Part shown: one piece after another, positions 1 to 7,511 of the stretch
How positions within the stretch are numbered: position 1 is the first letter of the stretch
How the letters are laid out: every line of letters starts with the position of its first letter
Source: Pseudoblastomonas marina
GTDB taxonomy: Bacteria; Pseudomonadota; Alphaproteobacteria; Sphingomonadales; Sphingomonadaceae
DNA: 64,000 nucleotides
Direction of reading: 5' to 3'
NCBI RefSeq assembly: GCF_014641655.1
Contig: NZ_BMID01000001.1
Location: forward strand, 496,001 to 560,000
Notes under the pieces: model-generated
What the model was told of the DNA's origin: nothing
Seen by the model: the letters and a program-made list of their open reading frames with translations, nothing else
Database searches by the model: none
Position numbers and translations under genes: made by a program

Positions 1-1141
1 GGTTGAGCACACCGAACAGGTCGAACGCCCAGGGCGAAAAGACGAACAGCAGCACGAATGACGTGCCGAGATAGTTCGAGAACGCCATCCGACCGGTCGC
101 GGCGATCCGTAGCGCCAGCCAGCCGCCCGCGCGCGCACCATAGAGCGACAGGAGCGCTGCAAGGCCGAGCACGACGAAAAGGCGCGGGAGCATCGACCAA
201 CCGATGAACGCCCCCATCGTGCTGAAATAGCCGAAGCCGACCGACTTGACCCACAGCGCCACGGCGAGCGTCACTGCACTGCCGCCGATCACGCCTAGCC
301 AGCCCCACAGCCGCACCCTGGAAGCATTCATCCGCCCGTCGAACAGGCCGAGCCGGTAGAGCGCTGCCCCGAACAGCATCAGCGGGACGGTTTCCCACGA
401 GACGAACATCAGCATGCCGACCCAGTCGAATCCGTGCACGGTCAGCTTGTGCAGCACCAGGTCGAGGTAGGTGCCGTCCTGCATGATGGCGGTTTGCGTC
501 ACTGCGTCGGCGAGCGGCCCGACCTTGGCCGTGGCGACGCCCTCCGCTGCACCCTTGAGCTCCTCGGTCTTGCCCCAGGGGGTCTCCGCGACGCGGTACA
601 TGAACCAGTAGAGCGCGGCGAACAGTACCGAGGCAAAGCTGTAGACCATCGTCGCGACGACGATCTGCGTCTTCGGCGTCCAGCGCAGCGTGGCGAGCAG
701 GACGAAACCGCACAGGCTGTAGAAGAACAGGATGTCGCCGCGCCACAGCAGGAAAAAATGCGCCAGTCCGAACAGGCCGAGCCAGAACAGTCGGCGCGCC
801 TGCAGCCAGCGGGTCTCGCCGCGGTCCCACGCCCTTTCCATGAACAGGCAGATCCCGGCGCCGAACAGCAGGCTGAAGAGCCCGCGCATCTTGCCGTCGA
901 TCGCGACGAATTGCGCGATCCATTGCCAGCCCCCCGGATCGCCGTCGGGCACGAGGAAACCGTCGGGCCACATATAGGCGGTGAACGGCTGCCCGAACGA
1001 GACGATGTTCGCGACGAGGATACCCATCACCGCGATACCGCGGATGAAATCGAGGCTCGCGATCCGACCCCCGGTCTCGTTGATCGGTGCGGCCTGCGGC
1101 TGGTCGGGCGCAGCGGCCGGATTGTCGTGCGTATCGGTCAT
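1..1141 (-). CDS. DUF418-family integral membrane protein (3' end cut by window edge)
   Basis: The reading frame runs from an ATG at 1141 on the minus strand off the left edge, giving about 380 visible codons without a stop. The N-terminus is a short polar tail followed by the family-typical motif SLDFIRGIAVMGILVANI at about residue 29. Several long hydrophobic segments follow, and near the edge there is a GRMAFSNYL motif of the kind seen in the C-terminal part of DUF418 proteins. DUF418 proteins are polytopic inner-membrane proteins of unknown biochemical role, related to acyltransferase-like membrane families. No partner gene is visible on the left side. The family call is good; the function is unknown. 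Confidence 0.8.
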   Translation of the reverse strand, partial: MTDTHDNPAAAPDQPQAAPINETGGRIASLDFIRGIAVMGILVANIVSFGQPFTAYMWPDGFLVPDGDPGGWQWIAQFVAIDGKMRGLFSLLFGAGICLFMERAWDRGETRWLQARRLFWLGLFGLAHFFLLWRGDILFFYSLCGFVLLATLRWTPKTQIVVATMVYSFASVLFAALYWFMYRVAETPWGKTEELKGAAEGVATAKVGPLADAVTQTAIMQDGTYLDLVLHKLTVHGFDWVGMLMFVSWETVPLMLFGAALYRLGLFDGRMNASRVRLWGWLGVIGGSAVTLAVALWVKSVGFGYFSTMGAFIGWSMLPRLFVVLGLAALLSLYGARAGGWLALRIAATGRMAFSNYLGTSFVLLFVFSPWAFDLFGVLN

Positions 1142-1224
1142 TTATCCCCCTGTCCGCGAGGGATCATGCCGCAATTCGCAAGGCGCGCCTAGCGCGGTTC
1201 GTCGATTGGCGAGGTTTTCCGTCG

Positions 1225-2319
1225 CTAGCGGGTGACGAGGCAGTCCTGGCCCGAGGCCCTGAGGCTGTTGCACGCCGCCTGCGCGGCCGAGCGGCTGGCA
1301 AAGCCGCCCGCCTTGAGACGGGTGAGCCCCCCTGCGCGTTCGACCACTTTCTGCGCGCCTGCGAGCGCGGGATTGCCCGAGAGCCGGTCCCACAAGCGAT
1401 CGGCCCCGCTGGCGATCGAGAAGGCACCGAGCTGGATCTTCCACGGTCCCGTCATCGCGGCCTGGGCCGGGGCGGGCTCGCGCGGCGGCGCGGTCACGGT
1501 GCGCGGTGCCGGATCGGTTCGAACTGCGGGGGGCGGTGAAGCCTCGGCCTGCTGGGTCGCGCTCGGCAGGGTGTAGTCGGCGCCCGCCTGTGCCGGATTG
1601 CCGCGCGGCAGCTTGGTCGGAGCAGGAGCAGGAGCAGGAACCGGCGTTGGCGTCACTGCGGCAACCTGTCCCGGTGCGACGCCATAATCGGCAGCATCGG
1701 CGAGTTGCTGGCGGCGCGCTTCGGCGTCCGCGGCGAGCTCGGTCGACAGCGCAACCCCGCGGCGACGCTGCTCGAGCGGGATGTACTGGTCCATCTGCGC
1801 CCGTGCGCGCGTCGCCTGGTCCAGCCCGGCATTCTGCGCCAGCGTCATCAGCGCGTAGCCGCGGACCCAGTCCTTCTCGACCAACTCGCCGTTGAACAGC
1901 GACAGGCCGTAAAGATATTGCGCGCGGGCATCGCCGCGCAGCGCCGCCTGTTCGAGGAACGGCAGCGCTTCGGCCTTGGCCCCGCGGTGGAACAGCAGCA
2001 GCCCGTAATTGTCGGCCGCGCGCCAATGGCCCTGGCGGGCGGCGAGGCCATAGAGCCGTTCGGCCTCGGCAAGGTCGGTATCGACCCCGCGACCGAACTT
2101 GTAGGCTTGGGCGAGATTGTACTGGGCATCTGCATCGCCTGCAGCGGCAAGCGGACGCCAGGCCTGGACGGCGGTTTCGAAATCGCCGCGGGCGGCGGCC
2201 TCGACGCCAGCGCCATTGCCGCTGGTGATCACCGCATCCTGCGCGAAAAGCGGTGCCGACAGCGCGCTTGCCGATACGCCCACAAGCGCCAGCGCGATCC
2301 ATGCCGTCGATCGTTTCAT
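1225..2319 (-). CDS. Exported Sel1/TPR-repeat protein with C-terminal SPOR domain
   Basis: The 364-residue protein starts with a signal peptide (about residues 1-27, ending APLFAQ). Sel1-like repeats follow at about 36-160, seen as AAAGDADAQYNLAQAYKFG and AALRGDARAQYLYGLSLF. A Pro/Ala-rich low-complexity stretch comes next, partly encoded by tandem GGAGCA-type hexamers near 1618-1645. The SPOR domain is at about 291-364 (begins WKIQLGAFS, ends QDCLVTR). SPOR domains bind peptidoglycan stripped of stem peptides, which is enriched at division septa, so a periplasmic envelope or division role is inferred. It is transcribed divergently from the ParA gene, which leads to a second SPOR protein. The function beyond that is unknown. 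Confidence 0.85.
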   Translation of the reverse strand: MKRSTAWIALALVGVSASALSAPLFAQDAVITSGNGAGVEAAARGDFETAVQAWRPLAAAGDADAQYNLAQAYKFGRGVDTDLAEAERLYGLAARQGHWRAADNYGLLLFHRGAKAEALPFLEQAALRGDARAQYLYGLSLFNGELVEKDWVRGYALMTLAQNAGLDQATRARAQMDQYIPLEQRRRGVALSTELAADAEARRQQLADAADYGVAPGQVAAVTPTPVPAPAPAPTKLPRGNPAQAGADYTLPSATQQAEASPPPAVRTDPAPRTVTAPPREPAPAQAAMTGPWKIQLGAFSIASGADRLWDRLSGNPALAGAQKVVERAGGLTRLKAGGFASRSAAQAACNSLRASGQDCLVTR

Positions 2320-2465
2320 AGCAATGCCCCTCCCGATCCCGCCTCGCGGGCCGCGATCCTGCGGGCCGTGGCGGTTAATGGTGTTTCAGCCATAACACGT
2401 ATGCTTTGCCACGTGAATCCCGCATGACCGTCGACGCGCCAATCTGCGGTTCGGGCGGGCAGGTG

Positions 2466-2480
2466 TTAACCCGAAATTAG
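2466..2480 (+). promoter_or_regulatory. CtrA-like box upstream of the ParA gene
   Basis: TTAA-CCCGAAA-TTAG matches the alphaproteobacterial CtrA consensus TTAA-N7-TTAA at seven of eight fixed positions. It lies 60-74 nt upstream of the ParA start, in the 220-bp divergent region shared with the Sel1/SPOR gene. One GANTC site (2415-2419) lies in the same region. A site this short can occur by chance; the placement in a divergent promoter region is the main support. Confidence 0.4.
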
Positions 2481-2539
2481 GACCGTTCTGCGATCCCTCC
2501 GGTGTGACAACCAATTTCGTTCTTAGGGGGACATAGGCT

Positions 2540-3268
2540 TTGCGTGTTCTAGCCATGGCATCGCAGAAGGGCGGATCGGGCAAGACGACCCTTTCCGGAC
2601 ACCTCGCCGTCCAGGCCCAGCGCGCGGGCGCCGGCCCGGTCGTGCTCATCGATATCGATCCGCAGGGTTCGCTCGCCGATTGGTGGAACGAGCGCGAGGC
2701 CGAACTTCCGGCCTTTGCGCAGACCACCGTCGCGCGGCTCGCCAACGATCTCCAGATCCTGCGCCAGCAGGGCTTCAAGCTCGCGGTGATCGACACGCCG
2801 CCCGCCATCACCATGGCGATCCAGTCGGTGATCTCGGTCGCCGAACTTATCGTCGTGCCGACCCGCCCGAGCCCGCACGATCTGCGTGCCGTCGGCGCCA
2901 CGGTCGATCTGTGCGAGCGCGCGGGCAAGCCGCTGGTGTTCGTCGTCAACGGCGCGACGCCGAAGGCCAAGATCACGTCCGAAGCTGCGGTCGCGCTGTC
3001 GCAGCACGGCACGGTCGCGCCGATTACGGTCCACCATCGCACCGATTTCGCTGCCTCGATGATCGATGGCCGCACGGTGATGGAAGTCGATCCCGAAGGG
3101 CGCTCCTCGGCCGAGATCACGGCGCTGTGGCGTTATGTCGCCGATCGTCTTGAGAAGAATTTCCGTCGCACGGTCTTCGCCGCCCCGAGCGGCATTTCGC
3201 AGGTCCACGGCCAGCCCCGCCCGGGCGCCCATGGCGGAGGCTTCGGTCGCCGCGTGGCCGGATCCTGA
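2540..3268 (+). CDS. ParA/MinD-family ATPase
   Basis: This 242-residue protein is a Walker-type cytoskeletal ATPase. The deviant Walker A motif KGGSGKTT sits at residues 10-17 with the signature lysine at 10. The second conserved element IDIDPQGS (D38, D40) follows, and VIDTPP marks Walker B. The start is a TTG at 2540: it places the P-loop at the usual distance from the N-terminus and has an AGGGGG ribosome site about 9 nt upstream. Family members form ATP-dependent sandwich dimers and position DNA or protein cargo on the nucleoid or membrane. There is no ParB or parS nearby; the neighbours are a possible ribbon-helix-helix protein and a SPOR lipoprotein. It is therefore probably not the chromosomal parA, and cargo positioning at the envelope is only inferred. 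Confidence 0.9.
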   Translation: MRVLAMASQKGGSGKTTLSGHLAVQAQRAGAGPVVLIDIDPQGSLADWWNEREAELPAFAQTTVARLANDLQILRQQGFKLAVIDTPPAITMAIQSVISVAELIVVPTRPSPHDLRAVGATVDLCERAGKPLVFVVNGATPKAKITSEAAVALSQHGTVAPITVHHRTDFAASMIDGRTVMEVDPEGRSSAEITALWRYVADRLEKNFRRTVFAAPSGISQVHGQPRPGAHGGGFGRRVAGS

Positions 3269-3284
3269 GGGAGACGACATAGCC

Positions 3285-3836
3285 ATGCCCGAAGCCAGCT
3301 TCGCCTCGCTTTCGCCGACATTGCTCGCCCGCAAGGGTGCGGCCAAGCCGGCCATGCGTCCGCAGGTCCAGCCGCTCAACGCTCACGAACTGCACGGCCA
3401 GGCCCCGCTGCGCGATCCGCAGGACGATCTCGGCTGGAACGACATGGGCGACGATAGCCCGGAAGACTGCCAGGATGACCGGCACGACGAACGGCCCAAG
3501 GCCGAAGTGATCGCCTTCGAAGCGCGCGAGCCGGTCGAAACGCCGCTCGTGCCGGGCAAGCCCGCGGTGGTGCGCCAGCGCGAGGACGTCGCCGCCAAGG
3601 TCGAAAATCCCGCGGCGGAAACCAAACCACGCCGCAAGGCGATCGCGCAGGGACGCAAGGCGGCCTTCACGCTGCGGATCGATCCGGAACGCCATCTCAA
3701 GCTGCGGCTCGCCTGCACGCTCGAGGATTGCAGCGCCCAGGCGCTGATCACCCACGCGCTCGATGCCTATCTCGATGCGCATGACGAAATCGCCGAACTC
3801 GCCGCCAAGGTGGGTGAGCGGCAACGTTCGAACTGA
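3285..3836 (+). CDS. Hypothetical protein with possible C-terminal ribbon-helix-helix fold
   Basis: The 183-residue protein starts at ATG 3285, 16 nt after the ParA stop. Residues 1-125 are polar and probably disordered, rich in Asp, Pro and Glu. The C-terminal part (about 126-165) has a beta strand followed by two helices (AAFTLRIDPERHLKLRLAC, then SAQALITHALDAYLD). This pattern resembles ribbon-helix-helix DNA-binding proteins that accompany ParA ATPases. The frame is open upstream to 3135, but that extension overlaps ParA and lacks its own ribosome site. A ParA partner or adaptor role is inferred from position; no family name can be given with certainty. Confidence 0.75.
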   Translation: MPEASFASLSPTLLARKGAAKPAMRPQVQPLNAHELHGQAPLRDPQDDLGWNDMGDDSPEDCQDDRHDERPKAEVIAFEAREPVETPLVPGKPAVVRQREDVAAKVENPAAETKPRRKAIAQGRKAAFTLRIDPERHLKLRLACTLEDCSAQALITHALDAYLDAHDEIAELAAKVGERQRSN

Positions 3837-3849
3837 CCGGGGAAGTCGG

Positions 3850-5127
3850 ATGAAAACCCAGACCACCAGCCGTGCCGCGATGCGCAACGCCGTAACCGGC
3901 GTGCTCTCCTTCGTGCTGCTTGCCGGTTGCACGATGGGTGACAAGCCCGCTCCGTCGCAGGTCAGCGCCGCAGACGCCAAGCAGATGATGGCCAAGGGCC
4001 AGACCAACGGCGCGATCGATGCGGCCGAAGCCGCGGTGCTCGCGAGCCCGCGCGATGCCGGCTACCGCGCGGTGCTCGGCAATGCCTATCTCCAGGCCGG
4101 TCGGTTCGAAGCCGCCGCGACCTCCTACGAAGACGCGCGCGCGCTCGGCGACGATAGCGCCCGCACCGCGCTGAGCCTCGCCCTCGCCAAGATCGGCGGC
4201 GGCAAGGGCGACGAAGCGCTCAAGGTGCTCGCCGCCAACCGCGACAAGATCCCGGCGGGCGATCTCGGCCTCGCCGTCTCGCTGGCGGGCGATCCGCGCG
4301 GCGGGATCCAGATCCTCACATCCGCGCTGCGCACCGGCGGCAGCACCGCCAAGCTGCGCCAGAACCTCGCTTACAGCTATGCGCTCGCCGGCCAATGGCG
4401 CGAAGCGCGACTCATGGCCGCGGAAGACGTACCGGCCGACCAGGTCGGCAAGCGGATGGCGCAATGGGCGCAGACCGCGCGTCCCGACCTCGTCCGTCAC
4501 CGCGTCGCCGCGCTGATCGACGTGCCGGTGGTGGCCGATCCAGGCCAGCCGCAGCAGCTCGCCTTGCGCAATTACGAAGACGCAGTGCAATTCGCCCGCG
4601 AAGACAATTCGGATGCTTCTCTCGAGGTCGCTCAGGCCGCCCCGGTGGGCGTTGAAGCCCGCGCCGAGACGCCGCGCCCGGCACCTGTCGTAGCGGCTGC
4701 AGCACCGAGCGCACCGCGCAGCCGCTACGTTTCCAACCCGGTGGTCCAGGCGATCGCCCCCCGGTCGGTCGCCGCGCCGCGGACCGATCTCGCGCGCGCT
4801 CCGGCGGCTCGTTCGGCTCCGAAGGCCGTCGCGAGCGGTTCGCATGTGATCCAGCTCGGCAGCTTCACCAGCCGCGCGCGCGCCGAAAAGGCGTGGAATA
4901 TCTATCTCGCGCGCAATCCCGAGCTCGAAGCGTTCGAGCGCGTGATCACGCCCGCCAAGGTGCGCGGCAAGCTCTATTACCGTGTCCAGGCCGCCGGTTT
5001 CGACCGTTCGGGCGCGCAGTCGATGTGCAGCGCCGTCAAGCAGAACGGCGAAGGCTGCCTCGCCTATGCCGATCCGCGCGGCGGTGGCGGTGGCGGTGCG
5101 GGCGGGCCGGTGCGCGCCCGCCGCTGA
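3850..5127 (+). CDS. TPR and SPOR domain lipoprotein
   Basis: Starting at ATG 3850 just after the preceding stop, this 425-residue protein has a lipoprotein signal ending in the lipobox LLAGC with Cys27 as the predicted lipidated residue. TPR-like helices occupy about residues 40-230 (for example GYRAVLGNAYLQAGRFEAA). An Ala/Pro-rich linker follows, then a SPOR domain at about 330-408 (SHVIQLGSFTSRARAEKAW). A Gly-rich tail ends the protein. It is the third gene of the ParA operon, so a cytoplasmic positioning ATPase is linked genetically to an outer- or inner-membrane lipoprotein that should bind denuded septal glycan. Family recognition is strong; the role is inferred. Confidence 0.87.
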   Translation: MKTQTTSRAAMRNAVTGVLSFVLLAGCTMGDKPAPSQVSAADAKQMMAKGQTNGAIDAAEAAVLASPRDAGYRAVLGNAYLQAGRFEAAATSYEDARALGDDSARTALSLALAKIGGGKGDEALKVLAANRDKIPAGDLGLAVSLAGDPRGGIQILTSALRTGGSTAKLRQNLAYSYALAGQWREARLMAAEDVPADQVGKRMAQWAQTARPDLVRHRVAALIDVPVVADPGQPQQLALRNYEDAVQFAREDNSDASLEVAQAAPVGVEARAETPRPAPVVAAAAPSAPRSRYVSNPVVQAIAPRSVAAPRTDLARAPAARSAPKAVASGSHVIQLGSFTSRARAEKAWNIYLARNPELEAFERVITPAKVRGKLYYRVQAAGFDRSGAQSMCSAVKQNGEGCLAYADPRGGGGGGAGGPVRARR

Positions 5128-5164
5128 GGGCCGCGCGAACCCAGGTAAACGTTATTGGGTGCAG

Positions 5165-5192
5165 CAGGGCGCGCGGGAAACCGGGCGCCCTG
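5165..5192. terminator. Possible hairpin between convergent lipoprotein and pyrC-like genes
   Basis: CAGGGCGC at 5165-5172 pairs with GCGCCCTG at 5185-5192 around a 12-nt loop. It sits in the 83-bp gap between two convergent genes, where a bidirectional terminator would be expected. There is no clear U tract on either side, so this is a weak call. Confidence 0.3.
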
Positions 5193-5210
5193 TTCGCGTC
5201 AGGGCGCGTC

Positions 5211-6425
5211 TCAGACGATCCGCTTGCCACCCTTGAACAGGGCTTCGGCACGTCCCTCGACGCCCTGCCGATCGAACGGTGTGTTGCCCGCCGCGGCGCG
5301 CATCTTGCCGCTGTCGACGATCCACGGCCTGTCGGGATCGACCAGCACCAGGTCGGCGGCCTGTCCCTCGGCAAGCGTGCCCGCCGCGACGCCGAGCAAT
5401 CGCGCCGGGTTGGTCGAAACCAGCTCGAACGCGCGGCCGAGATCGATCACCCCGTCCCGCACCAGCGAGAGCGTGAGCGGCAGCAGTGTCTCGGCGCCCG
5501 CCATGCCCGGCGCTGCATCGGCGAAGGGAAGCCGCTTGGCCTCGCTCCCGTGCGGATCGTGGCTCGAGCAGATCACGTCCACCGTCCCATCGCCGATCGC
5601 CGCGCGCACGGCCTGACGGTCGTCCTCGCTCCGCAGCGGAGGCGAGAGCCGTGCAAAGGTCCGGAAATCGGCCACCGCGAGGTCGGAGAGCATAAAATAG
5701 GCCGGGCTGACCCCGGCGGTGACGGTCAGCCCGTCGGCCTTTGCGCGCCGCACCATGTCGAGCCCGCGGGCGGTCGTGACCTGGCGGAAATGCACCCGCG
5801 CGCCGCTCAACTCGGCCAGCATCAGGTCGCGCGCGATCGCCAGCGCTTCGGCCTCGGCGGGGGCGCTCGCAAGCCCGAATCGCGTCGCGATCGCGCCGCT
5901 GGTGGCGACCGCGTCGCCTGCGAGGCCACCATCCTCCGTGGCGACGATACAGGTCAGGTCGAGCATCGCGCAGGCTTGCATCACGCGCAGCATGGTCCCG
6001 CTATCGGCGATCCACTTGCGACCGGTCGCGACCGCGCGCGCGCCAGCCTCGCGCATCAGCGCGAGTTCGGTTAGCCGGCTGCCTTCGAGCCCGCTGGTGG
6101 CGGCGGCAATCGGATGGACCCACAGGTCGGGCTTGCCGCTGCGCGCGGCGAACCGCACCGGTGCGGGCGCATCGAGCATCTCGCCGTCGGGCATCACACC
6201 GACGCGCGCGATCCCGCCGAAATGGCAAGCCGGCTTGTCGACCGCGAACACGCCGAGATCGACGAGCGCGGGGGCGAGCAACGCGCCCTTGGCGTCGATC
6301 GCGTCGTCGGTCGGTTCGCAATCGCCGACGGATTCGATCCGGTCGCCCGCACAGCGCACCGAGCCGGTGGCAATCTCCCCGGATGGGAGCACGAGCCGTG
6401 CATTGGTGATCGACAGGTCGGTCAT
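5211..6425 (-). CDS. pyrC: Dihydroorotase-like protein, probably non-catalytic (PyrC-type pseudoenzyme)
   Basis: This 404-residue amidohydrolase-fold protein overlaps pyrB by ATGA, so the two are translationally coupled. It has the overall dihydroorotase layout: an N-terminal beta subdomain, LLAPALVDL where PGLVDxHxH is expected, [22 protein letters not shown] and STNPARLLG. The zinc-binding HxH is replaced by LGVFAV, and other metal ligands seem lost. In Pseudomonas and relatives an inactive dihydroorotase (pyrC') encoded next to pyrB is needed to assemble aspartate transcarbamoylase. The same structural role is likely here, with the active PyrC encoded elsewhere. Family and position are certain; inactivity is inferred from missing ligands. 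Confidence 0.88.
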   Translation of the reverse strand: MTDLSITNARLVLPSGEIATGSVRCAGDRIESVGDCEPTDDAIDAKGALLAPALVDLGVFAVDKPACHFGGIARVGVMPDGEMLDAPAPVRFAARSGKPDLWVHPIAAATSGLEGSRLTELALMREAGARAVATGRKWIADSGTMLRVMQACAMLDLTCIVATEDGGLAGDAVATSGAIATRFGLASAPAEAEALAIARDLMLAELSGARVHFRQVTTARGLDMVRRAKADGLTVTAGVSPAYFMLSDLAVADFRTFARLSPPLRSEDDRQAVRAAIGDGTVDVICSSHDPHGSEAKRLPFADAAPGMAGAETLLPLTLSLVRDGVIDLGRAFELVSTNPARLLGVAAGTLAEGQAADLVLVDPDRPWIVDSGKMRAAAGNTPFDRQGVEGRAEALFKGGKRIV

Positions 6426-7426
6426 GCCCAGCCCTCCAGCCCGCGCGCCTTGCGGGTCAGCACGTCGAGGCAGGCCATGCGGATCGCGACCCCCATCTCG
6501 ACCTGCTTGGTGATCAGCGATTTCTCGCGTTCGGCGACGTCGCTGTCGATCTCGACCCCGCGGTTCATGGGTCCGGGATGCATGATCCAGGCTTCGGGCG
6601 CACAGGCGTCGAGCCGCTTCGCGGTGAGCCCGTAGAGATGGCGGTACTCGGCGGTCGAGGCGAGATACTGTCCCTCCATCCGTTCGTTCTGGACGCGCAG
6701 CATCATCACCGCGTCGACCCCGTCGAGCGCGGCGTCGAAATCGTGGAAGGGCTCGGCGCCCAGCGCCTCGACATTGGCGGGCATCAGCGCCGGCGGCGCG
6801 CAGGCCCGGACCCGCGCACCGAGCGCGGTGAGGCACATCATGTTCGAGCGCGCGACGCGGCTATGGAGGATGTCGCCGCAGATCGCGATTTTCACGCCGT
6901 CGAGCGCCTCGCCGCTGGCGATCCCCATCGCATGGCGCAGCGTCAGCGCGTCGAGCAGTGCCTGCGTCGGGTGTTCGTGGCTGCCGTCACCGGCATTCAA
7001 AACCGGGCAATCAACCTTTTCGTCGATCAGCTGGACCGCGCCAGAACTGCCGTGGCGGATCACGATCGCATCGGCGCGCATCGCGTTGAGCGTAACCGCC
7101 GTGTCGATCAGCGTCTCGCCCTTCTTCACCGAGCTTTGCGCGGCATGCATGTTGACCACGTCGGCACCCAATCGCTTGCCCGCGATCTCGAAACTGAGCA
7201 GCGTGCGGGTCGAATTCTCGAAGAAGGCGTTGATGATCGTGAGTCCGGACAGCGCGTCCGAATGCTTCTTCGCCTCGCGATTGAGCGCGACGTATCGTTC
7301 CGACTCGTCGAGCAGGAACAGGATCTCGTGCCGCTCGAGCCCGGCGATGCCGAGCAGCGACCCGTGCGGGAAGGCCAGCGATCCCGCAGGGTAGCGGGAG
7401 CGGCGCATTTCTTCCGAAGCTGTCAT
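6422..7426 (-). CDS. pyrB: Aspartate carbamoyltransferase catalytic subunit
   Basis: It catalyses carbamoyl phosphate plus L-aspartate to N-carbamoyl-L-aspartate, the first committed step of pyrimidine synthesis. The 334-residue sequence has the carbamoyl-phosphate motif [13 protein letters not shown], then [12 protein letters not shown] and [11 protein letters not shown], in the usual order and length. The frame is open to 7465. The start at 7426 (MTASEE) is preferred because it follows an AGGGGCTT ribosome-site-like stretch and removes an unconserved extension. Its stop overlaps the start of the degenerate dihydroorotase. No pyrI regulatory gene is nearby, which fits class A ATCases that pair with a dihydroorotase-like subunit. 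Confidence 0.96.
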   Translation of the reverse strand: MTASEEMRRSRYPAGSLAFPHGSLLGIAGLERHEILFLLDESERYVALNREAKKHSDALSGLTIINAFFENSTRTLLSFEIAGKRLGADVVNMHAAQSSVKKGETLIDTAVTLNAMRADAIVIRHGSSGAVQLIDEKVDCPVLNAGDGSHEHPTQALLDALTLRHAMGIASGEALDGVKIAICGDILHSRVARSNMMCLTALGARVRACAPPALMPANVEALGAEPFHDFDAALDGVDAVMMLRVQNERMEGQYLASTAEYRHLYGLTAKRLDACAPEAWIMHPGPMNRGVEIDSDVAEREKSLITKQVEMGVAIRMACLDVLTRKARGLEGWA

Positions 7427-7511
7427 TAAAGCCAAGCCCCTAGTCGAGCCGTATCGTACGCTCAAGCGGTTTCGCCCTTGCGCGGGGGCAGGTGCACGTT
7501 AGGCAGGGCGC

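Noticed and set aside
3135-3284. 50-residue N-terminal extension of the 183-residue ParA partner
   Set aside because: It overlaps the ParA coding region in another frame and has no ribosome site.
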